Assembly: GCF_003144535.1 (NCBI RefSeq)
Contig: NZ_PHFJ01000010.1
Span: 124,001-188,000, forward strand
DNA length: 64,000 nucleotides
DNA from: Proteus penneri
GTDB lineage: Bacteria; Pseudomonadota; Gammaproteobacteria; Enterobacterales; Enterobacteriaceae
Direction: 5' to 3'
Position 1 is the stretch's first letter. Every line of letters starts with the position of its first letter. The notes under the pieces were generated by a model. The model was not told the origin of the DNA and did no database searches. It saw only the letters and a list, made by a program, of their open reading frames with translations. Shown piece by piece: positions 57,060-64,000 of the stretch. The translations under genes were made by a program, and so were the position numbers.

Positions 57060-59075
57060 ATGGAACCTCTTCAGTTACTGCTGTGGTCAGTCATCCTGTA
57101 TGTTGTTGGTGGCGTTATTGCACTGTTTTTAAAGAGACAGGAAGGGTTGGCAATCCTTATTTCAGGGATCAGCGCAATCATCGGCGGTGTATTAGGTGTT
57201 TTAAGTGCATTACCGGTTATTTTGGGTGGTGAAATCGCCACTTTTACCGCGGCAGGCCCATTTGAATTTGCAGCCTTCGTGGTACGCATGGATATGTTAG
57301 GCGCCTTTATGGTGTTCGTCATTTCATTATTGGTCAGTGTGTGCGCACTTTATTCTCTTGCTTATGTGCAAGAATATAAAGGACGTGGCGCTTGGAGCAT
57401 GGGATTCTTTATGAATCTGTTTATTGCTTCTATGGTTGGCTTAGTGGTGATGGATAATGCGTTCTACTTTATTATCCTATTTGAAATGATGTCATTGGCT
57501 TCTTGGTTCTTAGTTATTGCTGACCAAGATGACGAATCTATTCACGCAGGTTTACTTTACTTCTTTATCGCTCACGCAGGCTCCGTGTTAATCATGATTG
57601 CCTTCTTCTTGATGTGGCGTGAAAGTGGTAGCCTTGATTTTGATTCATTCCGTCAACTCTCTCTTTCTCCTGCAATGGCCTCTGTGGTGTTCTTACTGGG
57701 TTTCTTTGGTTTTGGTGCCAAAGCAGGTATGTTGCCATTACACAGTTGGTTACCAAAAGCCCACCCCGCAGCGCCTTCACACGCATCGGCATTAATGTCA
57801 GGTGTCATGGTTAAAATTGGTATCTTTGGGATAATCAAAGTCGGTATCGATTTATTAGGTGCCACAGAAATGTGGTGGGGTATTGTTGTTCTTGGGTTTG
57901 GTGCTGTTTCTTCTGTATTAGGTGTGATGTACGCCTTAGCAGAGCACGATTTAAAACGCTTACTTGCATGGCACACTGTTGAAAATATCGGCATCATTTT
58001 AATGGGTGTGGGTGTAGGCATGGTAGGAATGGCAACTGATCATCCTGTTATAGCCGCACTTGGATTGTTAGGCGCTTTATATCACTTATTAAACCATGCC
58101 GTGTTCAAAGGATTATTATTCCTTGGTGCGGGTGCCATTATTAACCAAATTCACACGCGTGATATGGATAAAATGGGTGGCTTAGCCAAACTAATGCCTT
58201 ATACCGCAACAGCCTTTCTAATTGGTTGTATGGCGATTTCAGCGTTACCACCATTAAACGGTTTTGTTAGTGAATGGTATACCTATCAATCTCTTTTTTC
58301 GATGAGTTACGAAGGTAACTTCGTGATGCGTTTAAGTGGTCCTATTGCCATTATTATGTTGGCAATTACAGGGGCATTGGCGGCCATGTGTTTCGTTAAA
58401 GTTTATGGTGTTAGCTTTTGTGGTGGCCCGCGTAGCGAGCAAGCAACGAAAGCGAAAGAAGTGCCTTTACCAATGACGATTGCAATGGGCTTATTAGCAC
58501 TATTCTGTGTTGTGTTAGGTGTGGGAGCGGCTTTTGTTGCGCCAATTATTGCCAACATTGCAATGTCACTTAGCGAAACCAGTGCATTAACCGTGACTCA
58601 AGGCGCAATGCTTGTTCCTGATACCGCATCACAAGCAATGTTCTCTCCAGCATTAACATTTGTTTTATTAATTGCCTTACCGCTTATCCCATTCCTGATT
58701 TATCTCGGCCTGAAAGGCAATCAACCTGCGTTTCGTCGTAAAGGTGATCCTTGGGCATGTGGTTATGTATGGGAAAAAGACATGGCAGTATCAGCAGGAG
58801 GATTTACTCAAGCATTACGTAGCATGTTTGCACCACTTTATCGTATGCGTAAACAACTTGATCCATCTCCATTGCTGTCTCGTGGTTTTAATAAAACACA
58901 GCTCGGTGCTGAAAAGGTCGAACCATTCTGGGATGAACGCATTATTTATCCTCTGGTTCGTGGTATCCAACGTTTTGCAAAACGTATCCAATGCCTACAA
59001 GGCGGGGATTTCCGACTCTATTGTCTATACGTTGTTGCAGCGCTGGTCATCTTGCTTTTAGTCATCGCAGCGTAA
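57060..59075 (+). CDS. hyfB: HyfB, hydrogenase-4 membrane subunit (antiporter-like)
   Basis: This 671-residue proton-pumping-type membrane protein, homologous to NuoL/Mrp antiporter subunits and HycC, has about 16 hydrophobic segments. It contains GMLPLHSWLPKAHPAAPSHASA and EHDLKRLLAWHTVENIG, the conserved ion-channel motifs. The start lies one base after the hyfA stop, so translation is coupled. Confidence 0.95.
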   Translation: MEPLQLLLWSVILYVVGGVIALFLKRQEGLAILISGISAIIGGVLGVLSALPVILGGEIATFTAAGPFEFAAFVVRMDMLGAFMVFVISLLVSVCALYSLAYVQEYKGRGAWSMGFFMNLFIASMVGLVVMDNAFYFIILFEMMSLASWFLVIADQDDESIHAGLLYFFIAHAGSVLIMIAFFLMWRESGSLDFDSFRQLSLSPAMASVVFLLGFFGFGAKAGMLPLHSWLPKAHPAAPSHASALMSGVMVKIGIFGIIKVGIDLLGATEMWWGIVVLGFGAVSSVLGVMYALAEHDLKRLLAWHTVENIGIILMGVGVGMVGMATDHPVIAALGLLGALYHLLNHAVFKGLLFLGAGAIINQIHTRDMDKMGGLAKLMPYTATAFLIGCMAISALPPLNGFVSEWYTYQSLFSMSYEGNFVMRLSGPIAIIMLAITGALAAMCFVKVYGVSFCGGPRSEQATKAKEVPLPMTIAMGLLALFCVVLGVGAAFVAPIIANIAMSLSETSALTVTQGAMLVPDTASQAMFSPALTFVLLIALPLIPFLIYLGLKGNQPAFRRKGDPWACGYVWEKDMAVSAGGFTQALRSMFAPLYRMRKQLDPSPLLSRGFNKTQLGAEKVEPFWDERIIYPLVRGIQRFAKRIQCLQGGDFRLYCLYVVAALVILLLVIAA

Positions 59076-59087
59076 GGAGAGGGACTT

Positions 59088-60038
59088 ATGACTTTCCAAG
59101 AAGCACCTACGTTAATGATGGGAATATTCGCACTCATTCAAGCACTCTTTCTGCTGGCGATAACCCCATTGTGTACAGGTATTTCGCGCACAATTCGCGC
59201 CAAGATGCATTCGCATCAAGGCCCTGGAATTTTGCAAGATTATCGAGATATCTTTAAGTTATTTAAACGTCAATCAGTAGCGCCCGAGCAATCTGGTGTG
59301 ATCTTCCAAGTGATGCCATATGTGTTACTCGGAAGTATGTTAGTGGTTGCTATGGCACTGCCTGTCTTTACTGCAACGTCACTGTTTGCAGGTGCGGCAG
59401 ATCTTATCGCACTGATTTATCTGTTTGCACTTTATCGTTTCTTCTTCTCTTTATCTGGTCTGGATTCAGGAAGCCCATTTGCGGGTATTGGTGCTAGTCG
59501 TGAATTAACACTGGGTGTGTTAGTTGAGCCAATTTTAGTGTTATCGCTGATTGTGGTGGCTTTAATTGTCGGTTCAACCAACGTTGGCACCATCAGTGCA
59601 ACACTGGCTCAAGGTTGGGTATCACCCACAGCCACACTGTTAGCCTTATTAGCTTGTGCTTTTGCGGCATTTATCGAAATGGGCAAAATGCCATTTGACG
59701 TTGCGGAAGCTGAGCAAGAGCTACAAGAAGGACCATTAACTGAGTATTCAGGCTCTGGTTTTGCCATGGTGAAGCTGGGCCTTGGCTTAAAACAAGTTGT
59801 GGTGGCTGAACTGTTCTTAGCCATATTTATTCCTTTCGGTAAAGCAACAGAATTCACCTTTATTGCACTGATCATTGCGTTAGTTTTAATGGCAGTGAAA
59901 TTGTTAGTGGTGTTTGTATTAGCGTCATTGGTTGAAAACAGTTTAGCGCGTGGTCGCTTCCTGCTGACTCACCATGTGACATGGTTAGGATTCGGTGTTG
60001 CGGCACTGGCTCTTGTTTTCTATTTAACCGGTCTATAA
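59088..60038 (+). CDS. hyfC: HyfC, hydrogenase-4 membrane subunit (NuoH-like)
   Basis: This 316-residue membrane protein of the NuoH/HycD family couples the hydrogenase module to the membrane arm. It contains GPGILQDYRDIFKLFKRQSV near the N-terminus and the conserved EMGKMPFDVAEAEQELQEGPL loop. It lies 12 bp after hyfB. Confidence 0.95.
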   Translation: MTFQEAPTLMMGIFALIQALFLLAITPLCTGISRTIRAKMHSHQGPGILQDYRDIFKLFKRQSVAPEQSGVIFQVMPYVLLGSMLVVAMALPVFTATSLFAGAADLIALIYLFALYRFFFSLSGLDSGSPFAGIGASRELTLGVLVEPILVLSLIVVALIVGSTNVGTISATLAQGWVSPTATLLALLACAFAAFIEMGKMPFDVAEAEQELQEGPLTEYSGSGFAMVKLGLGLKQVVVAELFLAIFIPFGKATEFTFIALIIALVLMAVKLLVVFVLASLVENSLARGRFLLTHHVTWLGFGVAALALVFYLTGL

Positions 60039-60053
60039 GGAGCGATGATTACA

Positions 60054-61496
60054 ATGGAAAATATAGCTCTTGCGACCTTACTCATCCCATTTGCGGGGGC
60101 GTTGATTACGTCCTTAATGCCAAATCGGATGGCGAAGTGGTTATGTACACTGTTCGCTTTATTAGCCACATTAGGAGCGGTTGTTTTAGGTTGGCAGTTC
60201 CTCGCTGAAGGTAAAGTCGATACCACAATTACGCTAGTACAATATGGTGATGTTGCGCTCTTTGGTTTTACCATTGACCGTGTCAGTACTTTGATTGCTT
60301 TCGCTGTTGTGTTCTTAGGATTGTTAGTAAGTTTTTACTCTACTGGCTATCTAACTAACGGCAACCGTGAGCATCCTCATGATGGTACTCGTCGTTATTA
60401 TGCCTTCTTGCTGATTTTTATTGGAGCAATGGCAGGTTTAGTCCTTTCATCGACTATTTTGGGGCAACTCCTCTTTTTCGAAATCACAGGGGGATGTTCT
60501 TGGGGATTAATCGGCTACTACCAATCTGAAAAATCACTCCGTTCAGCAATGAAAGCGTTGTTGATCACTCACGTTGCTTCAATTGGTCTTTATCTTGCAG
60601 CAGCAACTTTATTTGTGAGTACAGGTACCTTTGAATTAACCGCCATTGCCACCTTAGACGAACCAACCAAACTGATTGTGTTTGGCGGTATCCTCTTTGC
60701 TGCTTGGGGTAAATCAGCTCAACTACCACTACAAGCTTGGTTACCTGATGCGATGGAAGCACCAACACCTGTGAGTGCTTACTTACACGCAGCATCAATG
60801 GTGAAAGTCGGTGTTTATATCTTTGCTCGTGCGATTATGTCAGCAGATGGTGATGTCCCTCATCTTATTGGGTGGGTAGGTATTACCATGGCAGTTATCA
60901 CATTGATTTATGGCTTTATGATGTATTTGCCACAAAAAGATATGAAACGCCTGTTAGCATGGTCAACCATTACTCAGCTCTCTTATATCTTCCTCGCATT
61001 ATCTATCTCTATCTTTGGACCGCGTGAAGCGTTTGAAGGCGGTATTGCTTATATCTTTAACCATGCCTTTGCTAAAAGTTTGTTCTTCTTAGTTGCGGGT
61101 GCATTGAGCTATAGCTGCGGTACTCGCATGTTGCCTCGTTTAAAAGGGTTAATTAATAAATATCCATTATTGGGTGTGGGGTTCTGTGTCGCCGCACTGG
61201 CAATTGCAGGCGTTCCACCACTTAATGGCTTCTTTAGTAAATTCCCAATTTTTGCCGCAGGTTTTGAATTGTCGAGTATTTTCTGGGTGATGACACCAAT
61301 TATGGTGCTAGTGCTGATTGAGTCTGTGGCTAGCTTCACTTGGTTTATCTACTGGTTTGGTCGCGTTGTTCCGGGCAAACCAAGTACAGAAGTTGCAGAA
61401 GGGCAACCTGTTCCTATGGCAATGCAAATTGTGATTGGAATACTGATTGTGATGTCCTTTGCATCCAGTGTTATCGCAGTCACTTGGCTAGGATAA
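60054..61496 (+). CDS. hyfD: HyfD, hydrogenase-4 membrane subunit (antiporter-like)
   Basis: This antiporter-like subunit of about 480 residues is one of several NuoL/M/N-type subunits that distinguish hydrogenase-4 from hydrogenase-3. It has the motifs LPLQAWLPDAMEAPTPVSAY and QKDMKRLLAWSTITQLSYI. I chose the ATG at 60054 (MENIALAT), which matches E. coli HyfD; an ATG three codons earlier (60045) is nearer the AGGAG and cannot be excluded. Confidence 0.93.
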   Translation: MENIALATLLIPFAGALITSLMPNRMAKWLCTLFALLATLGAVVLGWQFLAEGKVDTTITLVQYGDVALFGFTIDRVSTLIAFAVVFLGLLVSFYSTGYLTNGNREHPHDGTRRYYAFLLIFIGAMAGLVLSSTILGQLLFFEITGGCSWGLIGYYQSEKSLRSAMKALLITHVASIGLYLAAATLFVSTGTFELTAIATLDEPTKLIVFGGILFAAWGKSAQLPLQAWLPDAMEAPTPVSAYLHAASMVKVGVYIFARAIMSADGDVPHLIGWVGITMAVITLIYGFMMYLPQKDMKRLLAWSTITQLSYIFLALSISIFGPREAFEGGIAYIFNHAFAKSLFFLVAGALSYSCGTRMLPRLKGLINKYPLLGVGFCVAALAIAGVPPLNGFFSKFPIFAAGFELSSIFWVMTPIMVLVLIESVASFTWFIYWFGRVVPGKPSTEVAEGQPVPMAMQIVIGILIVMSFASSVIAVTWLG

Positions 61497-61508
61497 GGGA
61501 GATAAATC

Positions 61509-62159
61509 ATGACTGGAGCACTTATCGTAAACAATTTGGCGGGGTTAATGATGATAACTTCGCTATTGGTAATTGGCGCGAAAAAGCCGATTGCTTCATG
61601 TTGGTTCTATGCATTGCAATCTTTCGTCTTGGTGATGATTTTTGTCACCTTGGCCAATATGTTAGATGCACACCAACTGACACTTTGGGCGATGACCGCC
61701 TTCTTTACTAAAGTTCTGCTTGTTCCACTTATTTTAGGATTTGCATTCCGTAAGTTATCCGATCCTAGTGCGAATATCAGTGTTATTAGCCCCGCACTAT
61801 TGATGTTGCTGGCGGCTGTTATCGTTATTTTAAGCTGGTTTGTGGTTGAACCAATTCAAATACCAATGGTTGTTGATTTGAAACCTGCACTGGCAGTTTC
61901 TTTGGGACACTTTATGTTGGGTCTGCTTTGTATCGTGACTCAGCGCAATATCCTAAAACAAGCTTTTGGTTACTGCTTAATGGAAAACGGCTCTCACTTA
62001 ACACTGGCATTATTGGCTTGGAGAGCACCAGAACTGGTCGAAATCGGTATCGCCACTGACGCCATCTTTGCTGTGATCGTGATGGCAGTGTTGGCTCGTA
62101 AGATTTACCGCACGCTCAACACACTGAACGTGGATCAACTGACCGCGCTGAAGGGGTGA
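61509..62159 (+). CDS. hyfE: HyfE, hydrogenase-4 membrane subunit (NuoK-like)
   Basis: This 216-residue protein with about six to seven hydrophobic segments corresponds to E. coli HyfE, the NuoK/MrpC-like part. [25 protein letters not shown] contains the conserved glutamate region. It sits 12 bp after hyfD and 4 bp before hyfF. Confidence 0.94.
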   Translation: MTGALIVNNLAGLMMITSLLVIGAKKPIASCWFYALQSFVLVMIFVTLANMLDAHQLTLWAMTAFFTKVLLVPLILGFAFRKLSDPSANISVISPALLMLLAAVIVILSWFVVEPIQIPMVVDLKPALAVSLGHFMLGLLCIVTQRNILKQAFGYCLMENGSHLTLALLAWRAPELVEIGIATDAIFAVIVMAVLARKIYRTLNTLNVDQLTALKG

Positions 62160-62163
62160 GGAG

Positions 62164-63732
62164 ATGAACCAAACAACCATGTTAACAATTTTAATGTTTG
62201 CGCCGTTGGTATTTTCAATATTGGCGTTTCTGAGTCCGTTATTAAAAGCGGGTGCGCGTCCTATTGTGACAGGCATTCATGCAATTGGTATCACCGTCTT
62301 GTTAGTCGCAGCATTAGGAACTGTGGCAGATGTCATGTCTCATGGCGAAATATTGGCGGCTGCTAATTGGGTTCACGTGGATAGCCTAGGCGCATTATTC
62401 CTAGCTATTTTAGGCATTATCGGCTTTTTAACGGGGCTTTATTCTATTGGCTATATGAGCCACGAAGTGGATGAGGGTGAAATCTCAGTACGTACTTTAT
62501 GTAACTACTATGGCTTCTTCCACCTGTTTTTATTCACCATGTTATTAGCAATCACCAGTAATAGCTTGATTTTAATGTGGGCAGCCATTGAAGCAACAAC
62601 CCTAAGCTCTGCATTCTTAGTCGGAATTTATGGTCAACGTTCTTCTCTGGAAGCGGCGTGGAAGTACATCATCATCTGTAGTGTCGGTGTCGCGTTTGGT
62701 CTTTTCGGTACGATTTTGGTTTATGCCAATGCCGCAAGCTTTATGCCTGATCCAGATCAGGCCATTTTCTGGACTGAAGTGTTGAAATATACAGACCAGT
62801 TAGATCCAACTCTGATGCATTTAGCTTTTGTCTTTATTTTAATCGGTTTTGGTACCAAAACGGGGTTATTCCCAATGCATGCTTGGTTACCAGATGCGCA
62901 CAGTGAAGCACCAAGTCCTGTTAGTGCTCTGTTATCGGCAGTGTTACTGAACTGTGCTCTATTAATCATCATTCGTTACTACATCATTATTGATGCAGCA
63001 ATTGGTTCTGAATTTACACGTAACTTACTGTTAATCTTTGGCTTCCTCTCTGTTGCTATCGCGGCGTTCTTTATTCTTATTCAGCGTGATATGAAACGTC
63101 TTTTAGCGTATTCCAGTGTGGAAAACATGGGATTAATTGCCGTCGCATTAGGGATTGGCGGACCGATTGGTATTTTGGCTGCTTTATTCCACACCTTAAA
63201 CCACAGTTTAGCGAAAGCATTGTTGTTCTGTGGCTCTGGTAACGTGTTATTGAAATACGGTACTCGTGATTTAAATGTCGTGAAAGGCATGTTTAAAGTG
63301 ATGCCATTAAGTGCCGCTCTGTTTGCTGGTGGTGCTTTAGCGTTAGGGGGGATGCCTCCTTTCAACGTCTTTATCAGTGAGTTTATGATTGTTGTGGCAG
63401 GTTTAGCTTCTCAGCACATTGTCTTAACTATCCTATTATTATTGTTATTAACCGTAGTATTAGGTGGGCTAGTTCGTATGGTGGCTAAAATTGTCTTTGG
63501 TCCAAAACCTGATGTTGTTGCTAAAGGCGAACTGGGAATTTTAACCACATTACCAATGGTCATTCTGATTGCACTTATGCTGTTAATGGGAACTCATATT
63601 CCTAAGCCTGTCAGTGAGTTGTTAGAAAATGCCGCTAATATCGTGATGAATATTGATAAAAGTGAGTCACCTACTTATACATGGCCAACGGCTTTAATCA
63701 GTAATCCATCCACATCGGTTCAGGAGATGTAA
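62164..63732 (+). CDS. hyfF: HyfF, hydrogenase-4 membrane subunit (antiporter-like)
   Basis: This 522-residue antiporter-like subunit is the third NuoL/M/N-type protein in the operon. Motifs are [20 protein letters not shown] and [19 protein letters not shown], with [13 protein letters not shown] near the C-terminal half. The gene ends one base before the hyfG GTG start, so the two are probably coupled. Confidence 0.95.
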   Translation: MNQTTMLTILMFAPLVFSILAFLSPLLKAGARPIVTGIHAIGITVLLVAALGTVADVMSHGEILAAANWVHVDSLGALFLAILGIIGFLTGLYSIGYMSHEVDEGEISVRTLCNYYGFFHLFLFTMLLAITSNSLILMWAAIEATTLSSAFLVGIYGQRSSLEAAWKYIIICSVGVAFGLFGTILVYANAASFMPDPDQAIFWTEVLKYTDQLDPTLMHLAFVFILIGFGTKTGLFPMHAWLPDAHSEAPSPVSALLSAVLLNCALLIIIRYYIIIDAAIGSEFTRNLLLIFGFLSVAIAAFFILIQRDMKRLLAYSSVENMGLIAVALGIGGPIGILAALFHTLNHSLAKALLFCGSGNVLLKYGTRDLNVVKGMFKVMPLSAALFAGGALALGGMPPFNVFISEFMIVVAGLASQHIVLTILLLLLLTVVLGGLVRMVAKIVFGPKPDVVAKGELGILTTLPMVILIALMLLMGTHIPKPVSELLENAANIVMNIDKSESPTYTWPTALISNPSTSVQEM

Positions 63733-63733
63733 C

Positions 63734-64000
63734 GTGAGCTACCAAAATTATGTCAGTAGAAAAGAGGGAAAAGAACTAGGTGGAGATTATGTTGCCAAAG
63801 TTCGTGAAAAATTCCCATCAGCTGTTCTTGATGAAGAGCGACAAACCGCTGATCAATTGACGATAACAGTAAAAACGGAATCACTTCCTGAAGTGGTGGA
63901 ATACCTGTATTACGGTTTAGGCGGTTGGTTACCTGTTTTATTCGGTAACGATGAACGTAGTTTAAACGGAGACTATGCTGTTTATTACGCATTATCAATG
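63734..64000 (+). CDS. hyfG: HyfG, hydrogenase-4 large subunit, N-terminal part cut by window end
   Basis: This frame starts at a GTG (63734) preceded by AGGAG and stays open to the window end. The 89 residues visible match the N-terminus of HyfG/HycE: EKFPSAVLDEERQTADQLT, VVEYLYYGLGGWLPVLFGN and DYAVYYALSM. This is the NuoC-like domain; the NiFe-binding NuoD-like part lies outside. The antisense reading at 63753-63998 is a shadow of it. Confidence 0.9.
   Translation, partial: MSYQNYVSRKEGKELGGDYVAKVREKFPSAVLDEERQTADQLTITVKTESLPEVVEYLYYGLGGWLPVLFGNDERSLNGDYAVYYALSM

Noticed and set aside
63753..63998. Minus-strand open frame at the window end
   Set aside because: It is antisense to the start of hyfG, which has a clear protein match and ribosome-binding site.

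Overview
The window looks like the chromosome of a Proteus-like member of the Morganellaceae (Enterobacterales). I infer this from AT-rich DNA with enterobacterial gene content: a caiTABCDE/caiF/fixABCX carnitine locus, the tRNA-Phe - yjdC - dcuA - aspA - fxsA - groES - groEL - yjeI - epmB/efp neighbourhood known from E. coli, and a hydrogenase-4 (hyf) operon. No replication origin, insertion sequence, integrase or CRISPR array was seen.

Region 1 (1-15373) is an insecticidal-type Tc toxin locus. It holds the 3' part of a TcA gene (5' end outside the window), a TcB gene split by one frameshift at an A6 tract, a four-gene phage-type lysis cassette (holin, M15 endolysin, Rz-like and nested Rz1-like spanins), and two tandem TcC genes with near-identical Rhs cores and unrelated C-terminal toxin tails. 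The layout TcA-TcB-lysis cassette-TcC suggests toxin release by controlled lysis, as described for Yersinia Tc islands. An AA10 chitin-binding/LPMO-like secreted protein (15637-16248) and a fructose-6-phosphate aldolase (fsa) follow.

Region 2 (17684-30618) is the carnitine reduction locus: caiF, the caiTABCDE operon on the minus strand, and fixABCX plus yaaU on the plus strand. The divergent caiT/fixA control region contains three perfect inverted repeats and a fourth half copy, spaced exactly 59 bp apart; these are candidate CaiF operators.

Region 3 (31082-44345) is the most unusual part. It is a plus-strand gene set encoding an acyl-CoA ligase, a family III CoA-transferase, the ATP-dependent activator and both subunits of a radical (R)-2-hydroxyacyl-CoA dehydratase, a GntP-type permease, an acyl-CoA dehydrogenase and a complete second FixABCX set, with a convergent FeaR-like AraC regulator at its end. 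It resembles the Had/Fld Stickland reductive branch of clostridia but is built like the adjacent cai/fix module. I infer an anaerobic route that takes up a 2-hydroxy acid, activates it to a CoA thioester, dehydrates it and reduces the enoyl-CoA.

Region 4 (45342-54936) is housekeeping: tRNA-Phe, yjdC, dcuA, aspA, fxsA, groES-groEL with a sigma-32-like promoter, yjeI, epmB and efp.

Region 5 (55668-64000) has an RpiB/LacAB-like protein lacking the usual histidines, then a sigma-54-type promoter and hyfABCDEF with the start of hyfG, cut off by the window end.
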